A DNA stretch of 64,000 bases. Source: Natrinema sp. SYSU A 869 (GTDB taxonomy: Archaea > Halobacteriota > Halobacteria > Halobacteriales > Natrialbaceae). The translations under genes were made by a program, and so were the position numbers. Of this stretch, positions 18,886 through 27,732 are shown one piece after another. The stretch is taken from assembly GCF_019879105.1 (NCBI RefSeq), contig NZ_CP082249.1, positions 1,984,001-2,048,000 on the forward strand, in the 5' to 3' direction. The notes below the pieces were generated by a model, which was not told the origin of the DNA, ran no database searches, and worked only from the letters and a program-made list of their open reading frames with translations. Position 1 is the stretch's first letter. Each line of letters begins with the position of its first letter.

Positions 18886-19302
18886 ATGGAAGTCCTCGTC
18901 GCGTACGACGGCTCCAAGCCCGCACAGAAGGCAGTAGAACACGCGTTTGCGACGTATCCCGACGCAGAGATCGTGCTGCTGCGCGTCATCGAGGCGGCGG
19001 ACGGATCCACGGAGGCAGGGATCAATATCGTTCAGGAGATGCTTCGGGAGCGAGAGGAAACGGTCTCCGAGGAACTCCCCGACGAGATTGCGGAGATCGT
19101 CGGCGATCCCGACATCGAGTTTCGAACCGAGACCGTCGTCGGGAAGCCAGCGCGCGAAATCGTCTCGTTCGCGGACGAACACGACATCGATCACATCGTC
19201 ATCGGCAGCCACGGCCGCTCCGGACTCTCCCGCGTCTTGCTCGGCAGCGTTGCCGAGAAAATCGTCCGACGCGCTCCCATTCCGGTCACCGTTATCCGGT
19301 GA
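18886..19302 (+). CDS. Universal stress protein (UspA family)
   Basis: The 138-residue protein begins MEVLVAYDGSKPAQKAVEHA. The C-terminal nucleotide-binding motif reads IVIGSHGRSGLSRVLLGSVA (G-2x-G-9x-G-S/T type) and the protein ends in PIPVTVIR. ATP-binding UspA proteins have this motif; their roles in haloarchaea are mostly unknown. A much longer open frame upstream is not coding. Confidence 0.95.
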   Translation: MEVLVAYDGSKPAQKAVEHAFATYPDAEIVLLRVIEAADGSTEAGINIVQEMLREREETVSEELPDEIAEIVGDPDIEFRTETVVGKPAREIVSFADEHDIDHIVIGSHGRSGLSRVLLGSVAEKIVRRAPIPVTVIR

Positions 19303-19347
19303 TTGGAACTCGAGCGCAGCCGGAATCCGTCAGCGATGAAGCTACGA

Positions 19348-20001
19348 TTAGTCGTCGACCAGATCCGCGACCATTCCCGAGACGTACTCCATCTCGTCCT
19401 CGTTGATGCCGTGGCCCATCCCCTCGTAGAGCCGTTTGGTCACGTTGGCGTCCATGGACTCGAGGATGTCGGCCGTGTCGTGGACCCGCTCTTCGGGAAT
19501 GTGCGGGTCGACGTCGCTACAGCCCAGGAAGACGGGTGTGCCCTCGAGATCGCCGGGGTATTCGTCGTCAAGATCTTCGCCGATGAGCCCGCCGCTGAGG
19601 GCGGCGAGGCCGCCGTAGCGCTGCGGGTTGCGGGCGAGGTACTCGCTGGCGAGACAGGCCCCCTGCGAGAAACCGATCAGCATGATCCGCTCAGTCGGAA
19701 TCCCAGCGTCGTTGGCCTCGCTTATCGCGTCGCTGATGGCCTGCAGGCCCGACGACCGGCCGGGCTCGTTGCGTTCGACAGGTGCGAGAAACGAGTTCGG
19801 GTACCAAGTCTGGCCGGCTGCCTGCGGGGCCAGGAAGGCGACGCCCTCCCGATGAACCTCGTTTGCTATCTGGATCATCCCGCGAGCGGTCGCACCGCGG
19901 CCGTGGGTGAGTACCAAGGCAGCCTCGGCATCCGCGAGGTCGGTCCCGCTGGTGACGAGCTGTTGGTCCTGATGGGGGCCGTCAATGCGGTCCGCGCTCA
20001 T
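19348..20001 (-). CDS. Alpha/beta-hydrolase (carboxylesterase/phospholipase-like)
   Basis: The 217-residue protein has LVLTHGRGATARGM (oxyanion region), the nucleophile elbow MLIGFSQGACLASEY, the aspartate segment FLGCSDVDPHIPEER and the final histidine in LYEGMGHGINEDE, so the catalytic triad is complete. Its ATG overlaps the stop of the upstream VOC-family gene by four bases (ATGA), so the two are translated together. In other haloarchaea this pair is often linked with ring-cleaving or glyoxalase annotation; the substrate is unknown. Confidence 0.9.
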   Translation of the reverse strand: MSADRIDGPHQDQQLVTSGTDLADAEAALVLTHGRGATARGMIQIANEVHREGVAFLAPQAAGQTWYPNSFLAPVERNEPGRSSGLQAISDAISEANDAGIPTERIMLIGFSQGACLASEYLARNPQRYGGLAALSGGLIGEDLDDEYPGDLEGTPVFLGCSDVDPHIPEERVHDTADILESMDANVTKRLYEGMGHGINEDEMEYVSGMVADLVDD

Positions 20002-20621
20002 TGGACACCACCGACGCCAGTGCTGGCCTCGGGCAGGTCGTGTTCGATGAGCTCGAGACCGAGCGCCTCGATGGCACCGCGGAGGTGCTCGTCCTTGGCG
20101 TAGTCGGCACCGTCTTCCTCGCGGAGTTCCTGGGCCTTCGCCAGCACCTCGCCGCGGCGGTCGTCGGGGACCTCGTACTTGTCCGTCGAGAGTTCGATGA
20201 CGAGGCCGTTGTTGTCCGTGGTGTAGATCGAGTGGAAGATGCCCCGGTCGAAGACATTGTACTGGTGACCTGCCTCTTCGAGGGCCTCCATCGTGTCCTC
20301 GTAGTCGTCGGGGTCAACGCTGAAACAGAGGTGGTGGACGGCACCGGTTCCGCCACGCTGGCCTCGCTGGTTCGATGAGCGGTCGTCGCTGACGAAGAAA
20401 GTGAGGATGCGACCGTCGCCCGTATCGAAGAACAGGTGCGTCTGCGAGGGATCGTCGAGATTCGGCTGACGAAGGACGAGCGGCATTCCGAGCAGATCCT
20501 GATAGAACGCGATCGTATCGGCCTCGTTGCTCCCCCAGATAGTGATGTGGTCGGTACCCGTCGTGTGGACGGGGCTGTCGGGTAGTTCCGGCGTGACTGG
20601 ATTCTGTGATTCGTTAGACAT
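19998..20621 (-). CDS. VOC-family (glyoxalase/dioxygenase-fold) protein
   Basis: The protein has 207 residues. Two beta-alpha-beta-beta-beta modules are visible. The first starts GTDHITIWGSNEADTIAFYQ and the second GAVHHLCFSVDPDD. H and E ligands are placed as in metal-dependent VOC enzymes (H in GTDHITI, H in VHHLCFS, E in GLVIELSTD). The C-terminal 60 residues are a charged extension. It could be a ring-cleaving dioxygenase or a lyase; the sequence does not decide. It is coupled to the hydrolase downstream and lies 60 bases from the flavoprotein gene upstream. Confidence 0.85.
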   Translation of the reverse strand: MSNESQNPVTPELPDSPVHTTGTDHITIWGSNEADTIAFYQDLLGMPLVLRQPNLDDPSQTHLFFDTGDGRILTFFVSDDRSSNQRGQRGGTGAVHHLCFSVDPDDYEDTMEALEEAGHQYNVFDRGIFHSIYTTDNNGLVIELSTDKYEVPDDRRGEVLAKAQELREEDGADYAKDEHLRGAIEALGLELIEHDLPEASTGVGGVQ

Positions 20622-20680
20622 CGTAGTGAATTCGGTGAGTTGGGTAGGTCGGCTGACTCCAATGAGTTTGGTGGCGCGAG

Positions 20681-21289
20681 TTACTCCGCGATCAGTTCGC
20701 CGAAGACGCGCTCGGCGTCTGCGGGAACGTCGAAGTCGTGGTAGTGTTCCCCACGTACTTTCGTCAGGATGTTAAGTCCCGCGGCGGCACCGTCGCCGAC
20801 GGCGATCGCAGCCTGCCACTCCTCGGGTCGGACCATTGCGCCGGTCGCGTAGACCCCCTCGACGCTCGTCTCGGTATCGACGCCGACATCGACGACATCC
20901 TCGTCAGTGAACGCCACACCGAGGTCCTCGGCGAGTTCGCGGTTCGCACCGGTCGCGAGGACGACGAAGTCAGCCTCATAGCTCCCCTCGTCGGTCTCGA
21001 CTGCGAACCCGTCGCCGGCCTCGCTGACCGCGGTCACTTCCTCGCCCTGTCTGCGATCGACGCCGAAGTCGTCGACCTGCTGGCGGGCCGTCGCCATGAA
21101 CTCGCTGCCGCCGACCGAGCCGATTCCGAGGTAGTTGAACAGGTGAGCCTTGTGCATCCAGGTTCCGTCGGTATCGAACACTGTCGTCTCGAGGCCGTTC
21201 TTCGCGGTAAAGAGGGCCGCACTCAGTCCGGCGGGGCCGCCGCCGACAACAATCACTGACGCGTCGTCTGCAGTCGCTTCGTCGCTCAT
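20681..21289 (-). CDS. Thioredoxin-reductase-like FAD/NAD(P) oxidoreductase
   Basis: The protein has 202 residues, short for the family. It starts with the FAD-binding VIVVGGGPAGLSAALFTAKN. It has FVVLATGANREL near residue 110 and ends with the second FAD motif VEGVYATGAMV. The separate NAD(P)-binding domain and CxxC of classical thioredoxin reductase are missing. It therefore belongs to the compact single-domain group common in haloarchaea, with unknown partner. It probably shares a transcript with the VOC and hydrolase genes below it. Confidence 0.85.
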   Translation of the reverse strand: MSDEATADDASVIVVGGGPAGLSAALFTAKNGLETTVFDTDGTWMHKAHLFNYLGIGSVGGSEFMATARQQVDDFGVDRRQGEEVTAVSEAGDGFAVETDEGSYEADFVVLATGANRELAEDLGVAFTDEDVVDVGVDTETSVEGVYATGAMVRPEEWQAAIAVGDGAAAGLNILTKVRGEHYHDFDVPADAERVFGELIAE

Positions 21290-21605
21290 GTAGTTACATC
21301 ATGTTACCGGAAGGATATCAATCCAGCAGATACGTTGAGACAACCACGTAACACTGGTGTTACCAGTAGCGCGCTCACCAATCACGAGGGCCGGTACCAA
21401 TATCACAGCCTGCCTTCGCAGGCTCAACGCCTTCGCATGGATCGACCCTACCAGCGAATCCAACGGGAGAACTACCGGACGACGGCTCGGCTGACGCGAA
21501 CGGCTCCCTTCACACGAATGGGAGTCCCCCGCCGAACACCGTCCGCCCGGTGGCCCAGTGACGGCTCGCTCGAGGGCCACTCACCACGCGCTCCCAGACA
21601 CATCT

Positions 21606-22718
21606 ATGAACACCAGCCTCGAGGTGGAGTACTGGGTCGTCGATGACGACGGCGACCTGGTCGCACCCAATACACTGCTCGACATCTCGGAGCAGGTCGA
21701 TCCCGAGTTCGTCGAGCCGATGCTCGAGATCAAAACAACCCCGTGTGGATCGATGGCCGAACTCCGCGAGGAGTTGGTCAGTCGGATCAGCCGCGTCGTT
21801 GACGCCGCACGCGAACAGGACAAGCGACTCGTCCCGCTCGCAACGCCGCTGTCCGCCTCGCCCGACGAAATCCCCTACCGCGAGAAGACGAGTACCGACC
21901 TCCAGCGCCGGATCGTCGGGCCCGCCTTCGACGACGCCCGTGTCTGCGCCGGCACACACGTTCACTTCGAACAATCGAACGTCGCCGACCAGCTCAACGC
22001 ACTGACCGCGGTCGATCCGGCCTTCGCGCTGGTCAACAGTTCGGCGCACTACCGCGGCGAACGCATCCTCGAGTGCGCCCGGCCGTTCCTCTACCGGCGG
22101 TCGTGTTACGAAACCTGTCCCGAACAGGGCCAGCTCCGACCCTACGTCGATAGTGTCGACGAGTGGGAACGGCGACTCGAGGACGCCTACGACGGATTCC
22201 GCGAGCGTGCACTCGAGCGTGGTGTCGACCCCGACGCGTTCGACGACAAGTTCGACCCCTACGAGGCAGCCTGGAACCCAGTCCGATTGCGAACCGCGAT
22301 GCCGACCGTCGAGTGGCGCTCGCCCGACACAGCCCTGCCGAGTCAGGTGCTCCGACTCGCGGACGAGGTGCGATCGATCGTCACACGAGCGGACGCCCAC
22401 GGAACGGTGGTCGATGGCTCGGAGCGCCCGTCGGAGTCCGACGCGATTATCGATTCGAACGCGGCCACTGCCGACCCGCTCCACCTCCCCGCGTTCGATA
22501 CCGTCGAATCGATCACCGACGCAGCGATCCACGACGGACTCGAGAATCAGGCCGTCCAGCGCTACCTGCGCGGACTCGGGTTCACCCCGCCAGCGTACGA
22601 TCCGCTTGCCGACCGCGTAACCGACTCGTGGCTGACCAAACGACGCGCGAAACGATTGCGACTCCGGGCCGCCGACCGGCTTGAGGCCGACCTCGAGCGG
22701 CGTCGCGTTCGCGCCTGA
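21606..22718 (+). CDS. gshA: Glutamate-cysteine ligase (GCS2 family)
   Basis: The 370-residue protein starts at ATG 21,606. MNTSLEVEYWVVDDDGDLV carries the glutamate-binding E-x-E-like start. CAGTHVHFEQ near residue 117 and NPVRLRTAMPTVEWRSPDTA near 228 are typical of archaeal and cyanobacterial GCS2 enzymes. Haloarchaea use gamma-glutamylcysteine as their main low-molecular-weight thiol, so this would be the single committed step. The promoter region contains no clear TATA box near the start. Confidence 0.9.
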   Translation: MNTSLEVEYWVVDDDGDLVAPNTLLDISEQVDPEFVEPMLEIKTTPCGSMAELREELVSRISRVVDAAREQDKRLVPLATPLSASPDEIPYREKTSTDLQRRIVGPAFDDARVCAGTHVHFEQSNVADQLNALTAVDPAFALVNSSAHYRGERILECARPFLYRRSCYETCPEQGQLRPYVDSVDEWERRLEDAYDGFRERALERGVDPDAFDDKFDPYEAAWNPVRLRTAMPTVEWRSPDTALPSQVLRLADEVRSIVTRADAHGTVVDGSERPSESDAIIDSNAATADPLHLPAFDTVESITDAAIHDGLENQAVQRYLRGLGFTPPAYDPLADRVTDSWLTKRRAKRLRLRAADRLEADLERRRVRA

Positions 22719-22724
22719 GTCGGG

Positions 22725-25700
22725 TTAGCGGCCGGGCGCGTTTCCGCTATTGCCCGGCCCGCCACCGCGATGTCCCGGTGCGTTTCCGCTATTGCCCGGT
22801 GAGTCGCCGTTGTGTCCCGATGCGTTGCCACTGTTTCCGGGACCGTGTCCGCGGTGACCTGGTGCGTGATCGCTATTTCCGCGGTGGCCCCGCGCGTGGT
22901 CGCTGTTTTCGGGTGCTTCGTCGGCCTCGTCCACCTCGTCGTCTTCGTCCGTGCGGTCCGACGGATCGTAGACGTCAAACAGCGGGAACGAGTCGTCGAA
23001 CGCCGCCGTCTCGAGGACCGTGGGATCGTTGGCGAGGTTCCGTTCCGCGTCGACGATCTGATCCTCGTTGAACCGGAGATCCGTATCGAGCCGGGCGGCG
23101 AGCCGATTCAGATTCCGCGTGTGGTCGGCCGGGGCCGCCGCGCTGCCGAGCAGGACGACCGCGCCGCCCTCGTTCCGATACTCGCGCAACGCGAGGAGTT
23201 CCCCGAACTCGAGTTCGCGCGCGGGTGCAGAGAGCAAGACGGCACGCGGCGGCTCCGACTCATCGGGCAGCGTCCGTTCCAGATCGTTTACCTGGCGGAG
23301 CCGCACGTCGACCCCCTCGAGGTAGCGGAGGTAGTACTTGCAGTCCTCGAGGGAGAGCGAGCCCTCGGCGTTAAACTGGCCCTGGCTACCAGCGAGTATC
23401 ACGTCGCCATCGGTCTCTGAGAGGTGATCGATCAGGTTCGTCAGGAACGGGAAGTTGCCGTACCCGCTCGTGTCCGCACCGAAGCCCTCGCTCTCTTCGT
23501 ATGTCTCGTCGATCACCGGCCCGCCGACGAGCGCGACCCGTCGGCGGTCATCGACGCCAACCAACGGAATATCGCCGTCGTACCCGACGCCATCGCCCTC
23601 GAGACGCTGCTCGGCGCTCGGGGCCGCCGACACGGCCACCTGATCGTCCCGAAGGCGACCGCCGTTCCGGCCCTGAGCGCTGTGAATACTCCGGGCCGAC
23701 GGGACGAACAGGTCCTCGACGGGCTCGTTTCGAATCTCGGTGAGCGTGTCGAAGTCGGACGCCGACCAGACGCCCCGGCCCGCCGCGAGGGTGTCCTCCT
23801 CGAGTGCCGCGAACTCGTCGTGGGCCGCAAAGCCCGACGAATAGACGCGGGCGTACCCGTCCGCAACGATCTGTCGATTGTAGTTCACCGAGAACGAGCC
23901 GGCATCGAAGTCGGCTGTGAAGTCGTCGGGATCATAGTGGAGGTAGCCAAGCAGTCGCCCGTAGTTCCCGCGTATCGGTTCCGCCTCGTCGAAGGTGATC
24001 TTGACATGGCGGCCCTCGAGATCGGCCTCGTCGACCGCCGCGCCATCGGGTGCCAGCCGCTCGAGGGCGAAGTCAGACGCGCGCTCGCCCCAGTCGTGGA
24101 GGTGATCGGTCGCGTCGTTGGGAATTCCAAACCACTCCCTGGGACTGGTCTCCGTCGGCGGTGTCTCTGCGGTGTCCACGCCGACGTTACGGATGGTCTC
24201 GCGGTAGCCGTACTCGGTGTCGAACTCGACCTCGACGGTGTCGCCGTCGAACACGCGAGTGACCCGGCCGTAATACTCCCCGTCACGTTCGAACCCGATG
24301 CCGATACCGTCTCGATCTTCGAAGTAGTCGAATGCGGGCGAGAAATCCGTCGCAACCGGCTCGTAGACGGGTCCAGCGTTCTGGACCTCGTCTTCGACCT
24401 GTCCGCCGTTAAAGTGGAAGGCGAGATCGAGTCGGTCGGCAATCTCGTTCAGATTCCCCGTTCGATCGTTTCCGCCGAAGTCCGACTGATCGAACAGGAA
24501 GAGGGCCCCACCGTCCGCGACGAACGACTCGAGGGCCGCGAGTTCCGAGTCGTCAAACGCCCACTGGGGCGTCGTGATGACGAGTCCGTCGGCGTCCGCC
24601 AACCCGACCGAGCCCGACTCATCTTCGAGATACGTCTCATCGAAGGCCGTCGTCGTGAACACGTGGCTGTCCCAGCCCGACGCGTCGTCTTCGACCTGAT
24701 CCGCGTTGAATCGGAAGCCGAGGTCGAGCCGCTCGGCGACTTCGTCGAGATTCCCCGTCTCGTCGTGGCCGCCGTAATCGGCCTGATCGTGGAGCAACAC
24801 AGCCCCGCCGTCCACGACGAAGGACTCGAGGGCCGAGAGTTCATCGTCGGTAAACGCCGCTGCGGGCGTCGTGATCACAACCGCATCGGCGTCGGTCTCG
24901 GTGCTCCCGTCCGCACCGTCGCTCGCGCCCTCGAGTACCGCTGGCAGGTCGTCAGTGGCGGTAACGGTGTACCCGTCGCTCTCGGCGTCGGCGACGAACG
25001 TCTCGAACTGGCCGAGATCGTAGTACTGGTCGTGACTCTCGTCCCAGTAGACGGTCTCGCCGTCGATCACTGCGTCCCAGATGCTCCGGACGAAGGCACT
25101 GTTCTCGTCGTGATCGCTGTCGTCCTCGACGAGTGGCGCACCGAACCCGACCACCTGATCGTCGCGGGTGACCAACGGAATCCGCTCGTCGTCGCCGTAC
25201 TCGACGGCGTCGGACCCGGTCTGATCGCCGTTCGTCGCCGTCGATTCCGCCCACGCGAGGACCTCGAGGTCGTCGTCCGCGGCGAGGTGCTCCTCAGTGA
25301 GCACGTCGTCATCGGGTGCCACCTGACTCGCCGTCGAATAGAACTGGAGGGTCGTCCCGTCGGTTGCGAACTCCTCGAGCGCTCGCAGCTCGTAGCCATT
25401 GTCTTCGGCGTAGCGACGGAAGGTATCGTGACTCGAGAGGTCCCAGTACTGCTCGTGGCTCTCGTCCCACAGCACCGTACTGTCAGGCCCCAGCAGTTCG
25501 TCCCAGGCATTCAGCACGAACTCCTCGTTGCCGGCGTCGAACCCGCCGCGCTCGTCGCTGAGAAAGCCGGCGCTGCCAATCCCCATCACGGTCCCGTCCT
25601 GCGTGATCAGCGGGATCCGCTCGTCCTCGTAGGAGACGACGTCGGCTTCGTCCGTTCCGCCGTCCGTGATCGTCACATCCGCGTCCTCGGAGGCCCACGC

Positions 25701-25922
25701 GACGACGTGATCCTCATCCGTCAGCGGGCCGCCCGCCGAGGTCACCTGTGACGCCGTCGAGTAAAACGAGAGGGACTTGAGGCCGTCGCCGGACGCCGAG
25801 TCGACTGTCGTGACCGCGTCGGACGATCGGGACAACGCGAGCGCACCCGTTGTCGTACCGAGCAACGAGACAAACGATCGACGATCGATTCCGCTCTCAC
25901 CGGTGGCTCGAAACGAGACCAT
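22725..25922 (-). CDS. Giant Tat-exported protein with central thermonuclease domain
   Basis: The protein is about 1,065 residues from ATG 25,922; an open frame continues 43 codons upstream. GIDRRSFVSLLGTTTGALAL is a Tat signal. Two tandem N-terminal repeats follow (FYSTASQV, ERIPLIT/VTRD, WDESHEQYW/WDESHDQYY). Two DUF4350/gatase-like repeats come next (ALESFVVDGGAVLLHDQADY; ALESFVADGGALFLFDQSDF). A staphylococcal-nuclease fold (GRVTRVFDGDTVEVEF, RNVGVDTAETPP, YGRLLGYLHY) precedes a third gatase-like repeat and a Gly/Asn/His-rich tail of GNSGNAPGH units. It probably degrades DNA outside the cell; the repeats may bind a surface or ligand. No PGF-CTERM anchor is present. Confidence 0.85.
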   Translation of the reverse strand: MVSFRATGESGIDRRSFVSLLGTTTGALALSRSSDAVTTVDSASGDGLKSLSFYSTASQVTSAGGPLTDEDHVVAWASEDADVTITDGGTDEADVVSYEDERIPLITQDGTVMGIGSAGFLSDERGGFDAGNEEFVLNAWDELLGPDSTVLWDESHEQYWDLSSHDTFRRYAEDNGYELRALEEFATDGTTLQFYSTASQVAPDDDVLTEEHLAADDDLEVLAWAESTATNGDQTGSDAVEYGDDERIPLVTRDDQVVGFGAPLVEDDSDHDENSAFVRSIWDAVIDGETVYWDESHDQYYDLGQFETFVADAESDGYTVTATDDLPAVLEGASDGADGSTETDADAVVITTPAAAFTDDELSALESFVVDGGAVLLHDQADYGGHDETGNLDEVAERLDLGFRFNADQVEDDASGWDSHVFTTTAFDETYLEDESGSVGLADADGLVITTPQWAFDDSELAALESFVADGGALFLFDQSDFGGNDRTGNLNEIADRLDLAFHFNGGQVEDEVQNAGPVYEPVATDFSPAFDYFEDRDGIGIGFERDGEYYGRVTRVFDGDTVEVEFDTEYGYRETIRNVGVDTAETPPTETSPREWFGIPNDATDHLHDWGERASDFALERLAPDGAAVDEADLEGRHVKITFDEAEPIRGNYGRLLGYLHYDPDDFTADFDAGSFSVNYNRQIVADGYARVYSSGFAAHDEFAALEEDTLAAGRGVWSASDFDTLTEIRNEPVEDLFVPSARSIHSAQGRNGGRLRDDQVAVSAAPSAEQRLEGDGVGYDGDIPLVGVDDRRRVALVGGPVIDETYEESEGFGADTSGYGNFPFLTNLIDHLSETDGDVILAGSQGQFNAEGSLSLEDCKYYLRYLEGVDVRLRQVNDLERTLPDESEPPRAVLLSAPARELEFGELLALREYRNEGGAVVLLGSAAAPADHTRNLNRLAARLDTDLRFNEDQIVDAERNLANDPTVLETAAFDDSFPLFDVYDPSDRTDEDDEVDEADEAPENSDHARGHRGNSDHAPGHRGHGPGNSGNASGHNGDSPGNSGNAPGHRGGGPGNSGNAPGR

Positions 25923-26474
25923 GCACACTCTGACATTCTTTATTACATGAATCTTCATAATAGTACTACGTCGAGATATGTGAACTATATTCGCGACCGA
26001 GACACCCTGATCGACCGATGGAACCGGACTCGGAGTCAACGGTCGGAACACCCTCGAGTCGAAGAGAAGCCGCTACCGGGCAGAATTAGTATCGAAAGGG
26101 TGGACACGCGTCGGCAGCAGGAGTGATCGTCGCGTGGCGATGATCAGTGCGTCCCCCGTATCCCCTGTGATGCCATCGGCCGGCTCTGCCGACGTACTAT
26201 TTACCGATGGTGTCCCATATTAGTGTATCGAAAATATCCGCAATAATAAAGTGGTCTGAAACGATGATCTGCCTGTGCGACCTCACCTCCCGAATGAGCG
26301 GTTGCGACGGGTGAGGTAATCAAAAGCTCGAGGTCGGACAGCAGATGGCCGTCCATCGCAGAGTAAGGACCCAGAGAGAAAGAGGGGTACGATGGGATGT
26401 GAACCATGGTCGGAGCAACGCTCCTCCCTAATTCAAATCCCTGGTGCCGTTACTGCTCACGTTGTTCACAGATA
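25923..26474. other. Intergenic region left of the integrated elements
   Basis: This is about 550 bases with the nuclease gene's promoter at the left (A/T-rich TAATAAAG near 25,945, minus strand). Small open frames have no protein character. From about 26,430 the sequence becomes homologous to the right end of the remnant provirus (see 27,620-27,686). Confidence 0.5.
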
Positions 26475-26489
26475 ACGGACACGATGGGT
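26475..26489. other. Degenerate att copy of the remnant provirus
   Basis: ACGGACACGATGGGT differs from the intact att at two positions. It lies 46 bases from the integrase-fragment stop, matching the 46-base spacing in the intact provirus. The 35 bases to its left (GGTGCCGTTACTGCTCACG...) are nearly identical to those left of the att at 27,671. Confidence 0.75.
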
Positions 26490-26535
26490 ATCAGTGATTT
26501 CGAGGTCAGAGACCCTCTTTTGAACGTTCATGAAT

Positions 26536-26660
26536 TTATAGGTCTGGAAGTAGGTTGCTGCGCTGTTCAGCCTGTTCACGGTCAGAACGGCGGTCGTAAT
26601 GCCGGTCGAGTATGTCCTCGCTCGCATTAAATTGATCCTTGACAATCCGACGAGGGAAGC
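26536..26660 (-). pseudogene. Integrase 3' fragment
   Basis: The minus strand reads PRRIVKDQFNASEDILDRHY followed by DRRSDREQAEQRSNLLPDL and a stop. This differs at only a few residues from the C-terminus of the complete integrase at 27,733. The fragment keeps the catalytic-tyrosine region (DRHYDRR) but nothing upstream of it. Its similarity stops near 26,660. Confidence 0.9.
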
Positions 26661-27080
26661 ACTATCTATATACGAAAAACCGGAAGACTCGAAGACGGTG
26701 ACGTTGTGATATCGACTGTGAAACAACCATGAAAAGTCGTATATAATAAATTTTTGTTCTATAAGCAGTAGAGATTCGGCTGTCTCACCACACCTCTCAC
26801 GAGGGGGGAACAATCTCTGGGATCAGCACTGAAGACATAACAGCCGCTAAAACGCCGGTCTATGCCAGAACCGTGTAAATAGACAGTGCCATTTCAATCA
26901 ATCTATAACCCAATCAGACACTGTCATTTCCCACAAATAACCAATAACATCTTTTCTAGGATCCATTCTGCTCCGGACTCCATTTTGTCTGGCAGATTTT
27001 CTGATCCGTGCACTACACTATTTGGAATTAGTTGAAAAATTATTGATAATATGCTAGCCAGATAAAATGCGCGAACTATC
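26661..27080. other. A/T-rich filler inside the remnant provirus
   Basis: 420 bases, clearly lower in GC than the host DNA. No frame over 85 codons has protein character. It lies where the virion and accessory genes of the lost element would have been. Confidence 0.5.
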
Positions 27081-27180
27081 CAAATGTCCCCTTGGCGACA
27101 CCCGGCAAGGGGCGTTTCGCGCTGCACGCGAAACCGACCCGCAACCGCCGCGGCACGATCGTGCCGCCGACCCGCCATCA
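27081..27180. repeat. Hairpin region next to the remnant replication gene
   Basis: Three fold-backs are seen: CCCCTTG ... CAAGGGG (27,088-27,112), TTTCGCG-CTGCA-CGCGAAA (27,115-27,133) and the perfect palindrome GGCACGATCGTGCC (27,152-27,165). The same first two hairpins occur at 41,461-41,508 beside the intact gene with different loops. Confidence 0.75.
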
Positions 27181-27279
27181 AGGGGCCGAGTACAACCTAG
27201 GTTTCCCACATGGCGGTGTTATTCAAGCAAACTTGCAGAAATGGGGGAAATCGATAGTGTTGCCACTATCCGAGCCGAT

Positions 27280-27545
27280 TTACCGATCTGCGACTGCGCC
27301 GACGAACCCAGTTTCAGTTCCGCCGCCGGGAGTCTTCCAGATCAACTCGATCCCGCGGAGTGCCGTCGGATCGTTCCCCGACTTCGACCACTTCTCGAGG
27401 GCTTCACTGGCGATCGTCCCGACGTTCTCGAAGCTATCCGACTTCAGTCGAGAGGGTATCTATCGATCCGCATCCGTCGAGGATCGCCTTAGTCGTCGAG
27501 CTCGAGGTCTGCTCCCTTCCTCGCGAGCGATATTCGAATCCCAAT
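27280..27545 (-). pseudogene. 3' fragment of the DUF7845-type replication gene
   Basis: The last 60 or so codons are still readable on the minus strand, including NDPTALRGIELIWKTPGGG and TETGFVGAVADR-stop. They align with the end of the complete gene at 41,656. Upstream the frame is broken (an in-frame TAA and indels near 27,490), although GADLELDD and PRRMRID remain recognisable. Similarity ends near 27,545. Confidence 0.9.
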
Positions 27546-27574
27546 TCAGTGGGTACTGTCGCCCATGGCACGAT

Positions 27575-27637
27575 GGGATTATGAACTACGCCCGAGAACC
27601 TGCGCGAAGCGCAGAACCTCGGTCTCGTTCAAATCCC
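27575..27637. repeat. Palindrome with tRNA T-arm-like ends at the element junction
   Basis: The outer arms GGGATT(A)TGAAC and GTTCAAATCCC look like tRNA T-arm sequence in both orientations. The inside folds as CTGCGC-GAA-GCGCAG. Just right of it, GGTGCCGTTA and TAACGGGCAC form a second imperfect inverted repeat that runs into the att site. Part of this unit is also found left of 26,475. Confidence 0.6.
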
Positions 27638-27670
27638 CGGTGCCGTTACTGCTCACGTTGTTCGCAGATA

Positions 27671-27686
27671 ACGGGCACGATGGGAT
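27671..27686. other. Left attachment site (att)
   Basis: ACGGGCACGATGGGAT is identical to 44,101-44,116 and corresponds to the last 14 bases of tRNA-Arg plus two. It lies 46 bases outside the integrase stop, the normal arrangement for a tRNA-targeting integrase. Confidence 0.88.
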
Positions 27687-27732
27687 CGGAGCATCTCGGG
27701 ATTCGCGACGCTAGTAGTAGCAATCATTGGAA

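Larger units (their letters stand above)
26475..27670. mobile_element. Decayed remnant of a second, related provirus
   Basis: In order this stretch holds a degenerate att copy (26,475), a 3' integrase fragment (26,536-26,660), about 400 bases of A/T-rich DNA, a conserved hairpin region (27,081-27,180), a 3' fragment of the DUF7845 replication gene (27,280-27,545) and a junction ending at the intact provirus's left att. Order and orientation (integrase left, replication gene right, both minus strand) match the complete provirus beside it. The middle has been deleted. This implies that two related viruses used the same tRNA-Arg site and lay in tandem. Confidence 0.85.

Noticed and set aside
23424-25751. 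775-codon open frame antisense to the giant nuclease-like gene
   Set aside because: The minus-strand frame has a Tat signal, repeats and SNase motifs. The plus frame is Arg/Val-rich with no domain and mirrors codon bias.
26201-26407. 68-codon minus-strand ORF left of the remnant provirus
   Set aside because: No promoter, no family, random-like composition; lies in junction DNA.
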